Positions 12,034-23,600 of a DNA stretch of 64,000 bases are shown here, piece after piece. The stretch is taken from positions 4,030,001 to 4,094,000 of the forward strand of contig OZ017747.1 of NCBI GenBank assembly GCA_963969365.1, in the 5' to 3' direction. Source of the stretch: Asterochloris sp. CNOR1 (Eukaryota; Chlorophyta; Trebouxiophyceae; Trebouxiales; Trebouxiaceae). The translations under genes and the position numbers were made by a program. Below the pieces are notes generated by a model, which was given only the letters and a program-made list of their open reading frames with translations, had not been told where the DNA came from and ran no database searches. How positions within the stretch are numbered: the stretch's first letter is position 1; every line of letters begins with the position of its first letter.

Positions 12034-12952
12034 GCTGCGTGGGCAGCTGTGGTGGCCAACGCAGAGTTCATGCTGCATGACGTCCAGAACGAATCCTTTG
12101 CCGAGCAGCTGCGGGAGCGGCGGCGCTACCTGCGTGAGAAGGGCATGGGTCAGAATTTCTGGCTGGTCTCGGAGCCCGCCTGGCTTGATGAGCGTTTCCC
12201 AGACGATGCCAAGAAAGTGCGGCGCCCCTGCGTGGCGCTCATCTCCACAGACAAGAAGTGGATCCAGTGAGTCCACCCCTGGGCACTGGGTGTGTTCAAG
12301 CTGCTAGCTATGCGAAGGGCAGGCCCATGTGGAAGTGTGCGCGGTTCATCCAGGCGATGATCTTCGACCACGTAGCCACATATGGCGCTGTCTCACGAAT
12401 TCATAGCATCCAGTGAGTCCAGAAGCAGCTCCCCGCAGGTCATGCGCCTGCCTTGACCATGCTGCCCAAGCCAGCAAGGCTGCAGCTCAGACAGGCATGC
12501 CTGTTGCACATCAACCTTGTGCTCACATCCCAGCAGTGGGATGGCAGGCGCAAAGCAGGCGCACAGCTCATAGCTCTGCACCAGCCTGCAACAACTGGTC
12601 CCTGCTTCCTGTGCCTGCACCACAAATCGCTGTAGACCCTGTCTTGGCTGCCTGCAGCTTCAAAAACTGGGTCACCATGTTTTATCTAACCAGTGCGACC
12701 TGGCATTGTCCTTTGCGCTGTCTTTTGCATTGCCAAAGTCCAAGATGATGCTATTTGCTGTGTTCTTGCAGCTTCATGAAGCTGAGGCTGGACAGGGTAC
12801 TGCGCCTGGACCTTGGCTCCCTGACACCTGAAGAGGCTCTCAAGTCCACAGCTCCACCTCCAGAGTTCCCACCCCTTGATACCAAGAAATGGACTGCTCC
12901 CTACCCACCCTACGCTCCAGGATGGTGGAAGGTGTTCTCCCCTGAGCAATGA
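12034..12952 (+). CDS. Ycf54/LCAA-like protein (DUF2488), 5' exon unresolved
   Basis: Plastid protein needed with the aerobic Mg-protoporphyrin IX monomethyl ester cyclase, which forms ring E of chlorophyll; known as Ycf54 in cyanobacteria and LCAA in tobacco. Exon from 12034 (or 12047) to 12266 carries VVANAEFML, NFWLVSEPAWLDERFP and VALISTDKKWI. Exon 12772-12952 continues HFMKLRLDRVLRLDL and ends WWKVFSPEQ. Phase 2 joins the two. The first beta strand and a transit peptide must lie upstream; an ATG at 11814 (MPSSHHITKSNTIASSPAG) followed by a possible donor is a weak candidate, and it would overlap the start of the divergent exonuclease gene. The intron contains a copy of the donor side (near 12410) and one of the acceptor side (near 12655). 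Confidence 0.87.
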
Positions 12953-13345
12953 CAGCTTGCCTGTCGCCAATGGCCACTAGCAACGTGCTGTGCTCAGCAT
13001 GCAAGTAGCACGTGCATGCTTGGGCTGACCCTTGCACAGGGCAAACTAGTCAAAATAAAGTTGCTTTCCAAGTTGACTGGCCACTGAGGCATATTCAACA
13101 GCAAAATCACATATGTGCGTGTTTAGCACAAGCATTAAGTCAGAGCAATGGCACATGAAGGAGGTCAAAAGCAATACTAGCATTTGGGCATCCTGCGACA
13201 TTCATGTCAAGTCTTATCTCTGGTCTACAGCGCCATGCATTTTGTATTGCAAGCTGGCTCTGGTCAGGATAGCTGACCTGGCAGTGGGGGATGAGTCAGT
13301 CAGAAGCTGAGTCTCTGTGGTCACAGATGAAGTGCTGCTTCCCAG

Positions 13346-14885
13346 TCATCTGGTGAAGTTGCAGGCCTGAACGTTCCTGTTGCAGAGGCCTCGCACAGAC
13401 GGTGAGCTGTGGGTGCCAGTCATCATGTTCACAACACCTTTGCCGGCTGCCAAGCGTGACTCCTTACTGACGCAGGGCTCTCCTAGGTAGATGTCAAAGA
13501 TGGCTGCTGCCAGCTTGGGGCTCTGCACTGTGGCCAATTCGTGGTCGTTGGCCCTAGCGATGACGCCCCCCTGCTGGTCCTTGGTGAAAGTCATAACTGT
13601 CCCCTTGCGGACGCTGCCGCCGTCCAGGAGGTCTTTGGGTATCCTCTCGTGCTTAAAGGAGTCTAGCATCTGCTGGAGGGCTGCATCCTTGGGGTCGCCC
13701 CCAACAGCCTTGAGCCTGCAGGGCGGAGGATAGCACCACATTTCAGGCATCCAAACAGCTGCCAACTGTCCACACCCCATAGGAACTACAAAACAGAACA
13801 GGCGTCTGACAGAGGCTGGCCCCCACGGTACTGAGCCTGCAGCTATGCACTTTGCTGCCACTTCCATATAGTGGGGTCCTGCCAGTCACAACGCCCATGC
13901 ATCGGCAGAAAGGCACCTTCCATCTGACTGCGCACTCCCTGGACGATTGCTGCCCGTGAGGGCGCTGCAGCCCATCTGAACAAGTTTGTGTGAACAAGGC
14001 AGCTGGCCAGGCCCCCACTCTGAGCAACGCTGCATGCATTCCTGCTCACCGGCGCTTGAGGATGTGCGAATACTCCTTAGTCAGCAGCATGAGTGGTAGA
14101 TTCCTGCTGGCGCGGACCATCAGGGACATCTCAATGTCATTACTGGCTCGCAGACTGTCATAGAATGCCTGCTGGGACTGAGCAGCTGGCAGCCTGCTTT
14201 GCCACTGCCCCTTCAGGCGGGAATCCCTTGCCTGCAGAGCATGGACCAGAGTCGGCATGCCACATGCATGAGGCATGTGGCCACTGCAGGCAGCCTGCCT
14301 GAGATTCTCTGCCTACAAAGAGCTGATGAGGACTTGCATGCTGGGGTGCTGGAGGCAGCAGTAACGAGGGGCTATCATCACTGGCAGCAAGGCACAGGCC
14401 AGCTAGAGTGGGAGGCTGCTTGCTCTCCCGGCCCTGGCAGCAGCCTGTCAATCATGGCCAGCCGGCATGCCCAGCACAAGAAGCAGACTCAGACTGTGAT
14501 GCATACAGGCTGCTGACTGCTGCTGCTCGCTTGGCGCAGGCAGCATGGACACCCTAGCAGCTTGCACATGCGCCAGGGCCAGGTCCAGCTTCAGGCTGCA
14601 GGGTGCTAACCAAAACAGCTTGCAGGATGCTGACAGCATGACTTGCAAAAGCAGAGGACACAGTTGCTTGGGAGAACATCCAGCTTGAGCATGCAGGCAG
14701 CTCTCTGCTGCCTGGTGTTGAGTACATCTGGCAACTACTAGCTTAAGAGTGGCGGGATAATCACCTGCTTGGGATCCACATATACTGCAAAGTCGTAGAT
14801 CTTGACTCTCAGAGCAGAGCCCAGCCAACCCCATTGTCGACTGCCAGTTGTAACAAGGTCCTGACAGTCTGCTGGGAAGCCCACT
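13346..14885 (-). CDS. Chalcone-isomerase-like (fatty-acid-binding) protein, 5' end unresolved
   Basis: CHI-fold protein of the plastid fatty-acid-binding type rather than a proven flavonoid enzyme. Exons 14885-14765, 14171-14050 and 13715-13346 join with matching phases (0, 2, stop). Recognisable stretches are LVTTGSRQWGWLGSALRVKIYDFAVYVD (the fold's first strands; given as two runs LVTTGSRQWGW and RVKIYDFAVYVD), NDIEMSLMVRASRNLPL, YSHILKRR, GGSVRKGTVMTFT, and ATVQSPKLAAAIFDIYLGEP near the C-terminus, which matches the family's ligand-side and strand pattern. An upstream exon ending near 15437 with NTQMGSWGLFRPARPAS on the same strand probably belongs to this gene, and possibly also an exon at 16334-16560. 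Converges on the Ycf54 gene. Confidence 0.83.
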
Positions 14886-16716
14886 CTGCATGCAAATGGC
14901 AAAGAAACCTCACACCTGCTACAAGATCGGCCACTGCATTTGCTTGCTGTCTGCAACGACATGGCCGCACACCACAGGCTTTGAGTAAGACAGCTCAACA
15001 AGTCATCTACAGAGCAGAGCAACCTTCAGAAAGGGCATGAACGATGCAGTACAACAGGCTGGTGGTGAAGATCCCTGCACAGCACTCAATACAGGGAGAA
15101 CTGTGCAGGAGAGATACTGCACAGCTCCCAAAACAGCTTGCTAGCTAAAGGGCCAAACACAACAGCACACTCCACGTAAGGAGCATGCCCTACAAAAGCG
15201 TGGAGGTTTTCCTTGTCCCGCCTGGACCACAGCCGCTGTGGGAACGGAAATGTCGCCAAAATGATGCCATGGCCATTGCTGCAGCTTCAACTGGCAGCTG
15301 TCTCAGGCAGAAGCCTTTTCCCCAAAGCAGTGAGCAGGGAAGACCAGCTTGGCATTTAGGCCAGCACACACCTTCAGGGCCTGGGGTAGAGGGCCCTGAA
15401 GATCATGCTGGAGGGCAACAGCAATGCCTTGCCTACCTGTGGCGGCACAGCTGGCATGGAAACTCCCCGCGCTGGGCGGCCTGCGTGGCACTGGCAGGCC
15501 TGGCAGGCCGGAACAGGCCCCAGCTGCCCATCTGTGTGTTGAAGCGCTCCTGCAGAGTCCTGCAGCAGAGCAACAATGAAGAAGCTGGCAGTGTCATAGC
15601 ACACTCCTTTCTTGGGCACTTGTTGATGCGCTGTGGCACTGTCTTGCTGTACGCGATATGCAACACTGCACGATGCCGTTCATGAACCAACACCAGCCCT
15701 TGCAGAAGCAACATTCAGCGGAGCAGCGAAGCAGGTGCCAGGTGAGTGCGCCTGCATGTCTGTGCCTGGTGCTAAGCACACCCAATAGCGCTCCTGCAGA
15801 CACCAGAAGCTACGCCGCTTGAGCTGGCTGCCTCAGCGCACCCCTAGTATTATTGAGAGGCGGCTGGGCTGCCATGGGTATCACGTCCATTGCTGGGGGT
15901 GATGACTTGACTAGCAGGCTGATTTTGCTGCACTGGAATGGCTTTGTGCTTTGCTGAAGTGCACAGAGGGACAGCTGTGCACAGGAGATGCAGGTGTGCA
16001 CCGTGAAATCTGCTCAGATGAACAGCGGCTGCCCAGGAGGCGAACGACGGGTGCCCAGCGGCTGCAGGGTAGTGCAGCGCAGCCCAGCTGGGCAGATGGC
16101 CTTATCATCACTTGGGTCTGGTCACCTGTCCTCCTGCGGGTCTGCTGGCCCCAGGTAGCCCTGCGTTGTGACTGAGGCCACAGTTGGACGCTGTTGCCGG
16201 CCCCCTCTGCGGGCCATTTTGGAGCATTTCTGCCCAACTGCTCCCAGGCCTTTCCAGCACATGCGCAAGGGCTTCAGGGGCAGGCGCAGGGGTCCAGCAT
16301 GCTGATGGCTGGTCTGTCTCTCATCGTCCATGTTCAGCCAGGCAGTGCAGGTGCACTGCAGGCGCCACAGTCACGGTGGAGGACTTTTGCAAATTGCTGC
16401 AAAGCTGGGACGCCCCTCACGAACAGTGAGGGTGCCGGGACCACTTCACGGATGTAGGCCTCTGTGTCAGCCACAGCCGCGGCATTGACAGCCCGTTCAA
16501 GCATGCGCTTAGCAACTGCAATCAGGCATCGCTCTTCTGCGCAGGTTCTATGCTGCCACACTATGCCATTGCATGCAGGTGGGGTGCACAAACCATTGGA
16601 GCGACCAAGGCAGATCTTCAAGGCCGGCTGCAGGCCAGTAAAGCATGTCGCAACCTTGATCTGCGACTCAGCCTTTCACATCAAATTAGAAGTTGGGCAG
16701 CACCACGGCTGCAACC
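14886..16716. other. Region with unplaced minus-strand exons
   Basis: No complete gene can be assembled. Plausible minus-strand coding pieces are near 15640-15437 (FNTQMGSWGLFRPARP, ending at CAG|GTAGGC) and 16560-16340 (AKRMLERAVNAAAVADTEAY, VPALQQFAKVLHRD). They may be 5' exons of the chalcone-isomerase-like gene or a small separate gene. The rest reads as intron or intergenic. Confidence 0.4.
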
Positions 16717-18725
16717 ATGGCATACCCTACAGCCTGGACTGTCATGCTTGTCCTTAGTGTAACGCTGGCTGATGCGTTGCCAAGAGAGATTTTACAGGAG
16801 ACCATGCCAAACTATGCCCCGCCTCTGTCCCCTGAGCCGCCAAGCCCTCCTCCAGCCAGCTCCACTCGGAGCTGCACCAAGATGTCCCTAACCCCTGTGC
16901 AGCAGAGTCGCTCATCGCCCCCTGACACAGGTGAGGGCAATTCCGCACTCATCAAGCCTATGAGAGCTGCCAGGCCTTGTGTGGGAGAGCTGTGGTGTGC
17001 CTTTGCACCTGAGACTGTCCAGGTACAGCTTTGGTGGAATTGCTGAGGTGACGAGGCTCAGCTACCCTCCTGCTCCATTGCACCATATGTTGGCTGTTCC
17101 CCTGGTTCTTAGCGCATGCATGTAATCGGCAGCAAGGCTGGTGATGTGCTGTCAATACAAGCGTCATGTTTCCAGACATGCAGTCCGTATTGAGGGCCTC
17201 ATAGCTGCAGGGGGCCAGTCTGGCGCCGCTTCCCAGTTGCCTGCTCAGCTTCCGCACAGTTGCTGAAGCAATGTTTGTCAACCAACCCCCTTGTTTTTGC
17301 TGCAGGTGGCTCCACAGGCATGGCAGCTCACCCAGCGCCGCCTCCACCGAAGCCAGACTCCCCCAGTCCCCAACAGCAGCAGCATGCCTTGCCAAAACCA
17401 CCAGCATCGCCTGCAGCCACCCTGCTCATGGCAGAGTCAGAGGCTGCCCCACCCTCCCCATCTGGGAACAAACCCTCAGCACCCATGTCTCCCAGTCCAG
17501 TCCCAACCCAGCAGCAGAACTCGACCAACAAGGCAGCGTCACCGGCAGCCAAACCCACGTTGTCAAGTGCCGAGCTCCTGACTGCAGAGAGCTTCCCAGA
17601 GCAGTCACCGCCGGCAGCAGCTGCCTCGCTGCCACCAGAAGCGGTGGCACCTGCCAGGGCGCCAGCTGCTTGCCCCAGCAAGCCTGCAGACGGTGGGAGC
17701 CCCTCCCATTAGGCTGCAGGCGGGGCCAGCCCCTCCCTTCAGGCTGAGGCAGAGAGGCCCCAGCCAGCCACCACCAGCAGTGGCTTGGCGATCCCTGACT
17801 TCACAGAGCCAGCCTCCCCAGAGCAGGCAGCCGCTGCAGGGGCCCCCGCAGGCAGCAGCGCCGGCAAAGCTCCCAGCAGCGGGGCAGGTGACGGTGCCCA
17901 CGCGCCTGCCAGCAGCCTAGCTGGCAACTCTAGCTCCACGCAGCCTGCATCGCCAGCTGCAGAGCGGCCGCCTCAGAGTGGGCCAGCGACCGGGGGCTAT
18001 GGGCTGCCAGGCAGCTCTTCAAGCAATGGTGGAGGAAGCCCTGCCGCACGGACACAAAATGTGAGAGGCTGCTGTGCAGGCACAGTGCGTTGGAAGCTGT
18101 GACTGCTGCATGCATGGCACTGGCAGGGGGCAGCCCTGCTGCCCAAAAGGACCATCTGGATTGTGTCCTGGATGGCTGCCGCCATTGCACCGGCTTGTTG
18201 TAACTATTGATGAGGACATGTGATGTGCAATCGCCTGCTGCACGGGGATGCTGAAAAGGACAGGACTGTGACATTTGTACATGCTCTGCATATGCAGCAG
18301 GTGTGGAGGCTGCTTGAGCTGCCTGTACGCACGCCAAGAAGGGTCGTGGCTGGACTGTGGGGCCACGATGGCTGGTGGCCTCTGTCCTTGCCTGCCGGTG
18401 CTGTGGCCAGCAATGCGCTACTTTGGCTCACAACCTGCTGGGTGTTGCTGTAGCTGTGCTTGCTGAAACTGCTTACCCGAATCGGCTCAAGATCAGATCA
18501 TGGGTGCAGGGCGGCACAACGTCAGGCGGCAGCAGCAGCGTGCAGCGCAGTAAGCCAGAAGCAGCCGCTGCACCGCTCAGTACCTTGGGCTCTTCTTCAG
18601 AAAATGTGGGGCCTGATCCAAAGGACTATGTGGCCACCAGTCCCCTCCCTGACGGTTCCGTCCTGTCCAGCGACCAGCGGGACGCGCTGCTGAGGGGCAG
18701 CCTGGCCATGGACCCAGCTGGCTAG
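16717..18725 (+). CDS. Secreted Pro/Ser/Ala-rich protein with an in-frame TAG
   Basis: Three exons (16717-16930, 17306-18060, 18510-18725) join with agreeing phases to give about 394 codons. It begins MAYPTAWTVMLVLSVTLADA, a clear signal peptide, then runs as low-complexity Pro, Ser, Ala and Gln with many SP, AP and PPP pairs, and ends YVATSPLPDG...LAMDPAG. The composition suggests an extracellular or cell-wall protein of the hydroxyproline-rich type, but no domain is recognised. A TAG at 17710-17712 interrupts the frame, which then stays open for 116 codons to the exon end. The stop lies in one of two 30-bp tandem units and aligns with CAG in its sister unit. A removed small intron of about 70 nt starting GTGGCA at 17643 would skip it. 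Confidence 0.65.
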
Positions 18726-19171
18726 CAAGCAACCCCTCATGAACGCCACATTGCTGGCATCATGTGTTGACTTCAGTGCCAGCCAGCATCTGGTGGCCAG
18801 CTGATGGGTGATGACGGCAATAGGAGAATATGATGCTCAGGCCAACCTCTACTCTGTGCTGTATAATGGCTGGCTAGCACCCATTGAAAGCTGTGCCTCT
18901 GTGCTCAGCTGAAGTTGTCTGGATGAACTTCTTTGTTATCATTGTTATTTGAAGGTGGCAAGCTGACAGGATGGGGTAATGGCTGGGAGGGTGATGGGAG
19001 ACTGAGTCGGAGGAGCTGGGCTGACAGTGCAGCTTCCACACAGAACCTGTTAACAGGTTATTCACTTTCATAAAGCTCCATTCGAAACTTTTTGAGCCCA
19101 CAAAGTTCTCAGGCGCCAAACATCTTCTTCAGTCAACCAGCTACCCTCAACCCCCAACTCAAACAGCCAAC

Positions 19172-20410
19172 ATGTCGGGTGATGGCCCAAGCAAGGTAGG
19201 CGGGCTCAAAGCAATGCCCGAATACACTTGACGCGTGATCTGGGTGGCTGCGTTTGCCAGCAAGTGGCCCCAATGGTGCAGTCAGCAGGCTGGCGCCGGG
19301 CTGCGAGGGTCTCTTAAGCTGGGCGGCTTCCCCCTGGGTGCACCTCCTTGCTGAGCTGCCAGATGATTCCTCAGCTGTGTAATGAGCATTCCAGGGCTGC
19401 ACATGGCATCGAAAGAAGGCCTGTCAGGCTGTATTGACTCATGCACAGCTGGCAGCAGTACACCTGACTGCCCAGCTGCAAGTGCCCCAGCTTGCCTATA
19501 CACATCATGTGGTGCCCCAGAGTGGCGCTGTAGCAATTGCAGCTGCAAGGATCAGGAGATTCCTCTGCCAGAGGGCATCTGCAGCTTGCTGTTTGCTATC
19601 AGAGCTGACCCTGTTGCTTCTGTTGCAGATCAGCGGCGATGCCAAGTGGGCAACCGGAGTTGTTAAGGAGAACGTTGGCCACGTCCTGGGCAATGAGCAG
19701 ATGAAGGCAGATGTGAGCACCTGCCATGAAGCTGACTGTGTGCACGCTGTCCAGCTCTGGGCCTGCAGTCTTGCTTGATTTACTTGCTGCATGGTCTCAT
19801 CTGCTATACTTACATGACCCTTTTAGCACTATCCCTGCACAATGTCACTGGCCTGCATGTGGCCCACACATGCCTGCGTAGCTGTTCTGCTTGTGCCTGA
19901 CTCCTTGCCTTGATGAATGCACCGCATTCTAAGCTCCTATCCAGTTGTTACATTTGCTGCTCCACTGCTGCAGGGCACAAAGCAGAAGACAGAGGGTGAC
20001 GCCGAGTACAAGGCAGCGCAGGCAAAGGGCTACGGTGAGTTTTGAGCGTCCTTGTACACTTGCTGAGCTGTGTACCACTGTCTTCAGAGGAAGGTCAATA
20101 TGAGCTATTGCAGCACTGTTGCGGGCAGGAGTCATGCTTACAGCTTGTTGCCCTGCCTACAGCTGAGGGCGCCAAGGACGACCTTGTGGGTGGCGTGAAG
20201 AAGAACGTCGCCAAGGTCACAGGCAATGATGAGTCTGAGGCCAAGAGTAAGCCGCTGTCAGCATATGTGCATGGTGCCTGCCCGTCCCTATTCCCTGACT
20301 ATCATGTGTGTACCATGATTGACATAACCCAACACTGACTTTTGTTTGTTTCTGCTGTAGACAAGGCCCGTCAAGTGGCTGGTGACGCCAAGAAGACTGC
20401 CAACTCCTAA
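19172..20410 (+). CDS. CsbD-like stress-response protein
   Basis: Small hydrophilic protein (100 aa) of the CsbD family, known in bacteria as a general-stress protein; its molecular role is unclear. Five exons (19172-19195, 19629-19712, 19974-20034, 20163-20246, 20361-20410) have matching phases. The start MSGDGPSK follows an untranslated leader. Two CsbD-like units are visible: ISGDAKWATGVVKENVGHV in exon 2 and KDDLVGGVKKNVAKVTGND in exon 4, each in an exon of exactly 84 nt; exon 3 links them. It ends ARQVAGDAKKTANS. Lys/Ala/Gly richness also recalls LEA proteins. A TGTAA, the usual green-algal poly(A) signal, lies near 20491. Confidence 0.9.
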
Positions 20411-20631
20411 TTGCCAAAGTAGTAGTCAGTCTCATTCTGTTTCTGGCTCTTGATAGAGCGACTTGTGATGTATCCTAAAAATGCATGCCATTGTAATACA
20501 CAGCTTAATCATGCCACATTGCATGTCTCATGCTGTGACAATGGAGACTTCACAATTACATTTGCCAAATGTTAGCAACAGATCTGTAGTTTGGCAACAG
20601 TGCATGGCAGGTAAAATGCAGCAGGTAACTA

Positions 20632-23600
20632 TCACACCCCAGCTCTTGGCTTCAATAACTCCTTGATGAGTCGTGCTGGGGAATCAACATGTGGAAAGTT
20701 GCGGAAGCGTTCATGGTGGTAGGCAGCCTGCACAGCAATGGGCAGCGGGTGTCGTAGTGCATAACTCCTCCAGGGCTCTTTGCCGGTGTCCATTGCATCA
20801 AGTGTGATGCATACATCAAGCATAGGGCCTTGGCACAGATGGACAACCAGACAAGGCTGTGCATAATAAGCCTGTGTGTTGGTCAGCTGCAAGTTCCAGT
20901 GACAGGCAGCCCACCTGGATAATTGTGCCATGCTGCTGAGCCTTGGCCACCAGCTCCTCGCAGCCACTCACCAGGGCACACAGCCCCTCAACCTGCAGCA
21001 CAGGCGCTTTGTTGGGACGCTGATTCCTGGTCCCTAATGCGTAACTATGCAAGGTGGCCCACCAGCTGCAGCTTGCTGACAACCAGACAATTCTGCTTGC
21101 TTTTACACATCTCAGCTGAGATGTTGGGGCTGCACCCTGCCTTCAGCATCTCCAAGCTGGCAGCATGCAGGGGCCTGCAATGACATGCCACTCTTGTGCT
21201 CTGGCACTGAAGCAGTTGTACAGCAGTGATATACCATGAAGCAGTTATACAGCAGTGATGCCTGCGCTCGCAGTGTCAGTGAGTTCTGCAGCGCACCTGC
21301 ATCGTGACCCGCCTGTGAGCATCTGCGCGCGCCTGCTGCAGCAGTCCCACCTTCACAGGAGCTGCAGTTGTTGGGGCGTCCCCCCCTGTCGGCTTCTCTG
21401 CAGCAGGTTCTGCAGCGGACTGGCCCCCTGCATTACGCCGCACGAGTCTCTGAGCTTCAGTTCCCAACCTGCGCTTTGCCAGCTCTAGGCTTGCAGCTAG
21501 CAGCCGGCATGCAGCTCAGCAGACTAAGGCAGCGAGGCCTGGCCCCATGATGAGAGTGGTGCCTGCAGCAACCTGAGTACCACACACCCTGCAAGTGCTA
21601 TCAGACCGCGAGGGGCGCTGCAGACCAGCACAGACCCGTCATGCTTGTCAGACCTTCCATGCCCTCGCAATGAAATGCATCCAGGCACTCCCAGTATGCT
21701 GACACCACAAGCGCTGGCAGCTGAAGCATGTCTGCATGGCCCTGCCTGCCACCCTGTTGTTGTTGAAGCACCCTTGTTCCGGCTTGAAGGCACCAAAGTT
21801 TGCTTGTCTGTGCAGGAAGCTATGAACACAGACAGTGATAACGAGCAGCATCACCTTCAGCTGCCTCCTGTGCATCCCCCCCCTGAGCCGCAGCCACGTC
21901 TCCTGTCTGGCTTGGCACCTCTGCCTCTGCGCTGTGTAGCGCAGTTTCCTGGTGCTCTTCCTGGACTGGTTCCACATATCCGGTCTGGCAAGGCAGCTGT
22001 GCCTCCGCACTGGGCAGCGCAGTGTCCCGGTGCTCCTCCAGAACACGCTTCCAACCCTCCTCCTCCTGCAGCCCGAGCGCGCGAGGCACCATCAGGATCA
22101 ATGCATTGCATTGTGAGGTCCTTGGTGTTTGGTGGTTGTCAGAGCAGCATTGCAGGCATGCCACCAGGTCCTCAGCGCAGCTTACAGTCCAGATTTCTTT
22201 GACCCACTCCATAACACGCAGGTGGCCAGCTGCGCTGCCACTGCTGTCTTAGAACGCACCATCGCGTCTTCAGGACGAACCAGTGCACATGCAGGCTGCC
22301 TGTGAAGGCCTCACCTCCTTCAGATTGGCTAACTGTGCTGTCAGTGCTGCCTTGCGGGTTGCTGGATCCTCTCCCACCATCAAGTCGCTGAAGTCAGCAT
22401 CGCCCAGGGGCAGCTGCGGGGCCGCAAACTGCACAGCACAACACAGAACAGCTCTGCGCTGCCGCCACACTGTTGAAATGTGGAGGCACTGCAGCCAAGA
22501 ACGGCTTCTGTCGTCACTTTGCCGGTGCACGGCAGCGCCACCGCAGAGCCGTCCCTGCAGCCAGGCTGCCTGTGCACAGCAGCACTGCCCCACTCCTGCA
22601 GCCAGGCTGCCTGTTGGCAGGGCCAAGTGCAGTGCTGCTTGAGTCAGCATGGCCCTCAAAGCCAACTGCCAGGCTGCTAGCAAGTTTTTGTTGACTGCCC
22701 TCCGCCAAAGCGCTCAGCACCAGCCACAGGGCACCACATGTCCTGCTGCAAGTCACGCATGCCATCCACCTGAGATCTTCTGCCATTGTGGCGCACAAGC
22801 TTGAGTTCGTGCAGAGTCCAGCTGCCGTGGGCTTACCAGGACGCTCCTGTGAGGCAACAGCGCCTTCCCACCCAGGCTGTGCAAAGCCACCTGGGCTCGG
22901 GCAGGCTCTGCAGCGCAGTCATAGCTGCAGCATACGCTGCTGAGGACTGCACCTGAACTAGTCCCTCTGCAGTAGGCCCCAAATTCCCCCTTGCACATGA
23001 GGTTGTGAGCTGCACCTTGATGGCCGGGCGCAGCCCAGATGGGCACCCACTCAGGCTAAGGAGCCTCTCTGCAAGGTTGCCACAGAGCTGCAGCAGACAC
23101 TTCCTAGATCATCCCCTGTGCGGCGGTGTCCTCGTCCCCCTCCCATGCAGAGACGATGCTGTGGATTGCACTTGCGTGGCGCCTCTGCAGTATTGCCAGA
23201 GCTGCAGGAGTGACTGCTTCGAGACATCACCTGAATGCTCCCCTCGGCAGCAGCGCTCTGCACCAGCTCCACAAAACATGACAGGCCGGCCTGCACAGCC
23301 TCTGCGCCGTCCCTGGCTGCAGCATCACAGCCCGCTGCCTGCAGCCACCAGCAGCTGATGTTAGTCTGAGCAGGCCAGCTTGGCCGCATTCAGGTCACAG
23401 CTACAGCTGGCCGAGCCAGAGCATGAGATGTTGAAACCACAGCGTGACTTGTTGATGGGCGGCACGCATAGCCCGTGCTGCAAGTTTGCACAGGCTCAAG
23501 CCAGCAAAGCACACCCTTACGCAAAGCTGTTGCTCTGGGTGTCCAAGTGGGCGGGCACAGCTTGAGAGCATGTTTGGACTTGACAACAAAGGAATGCAAA

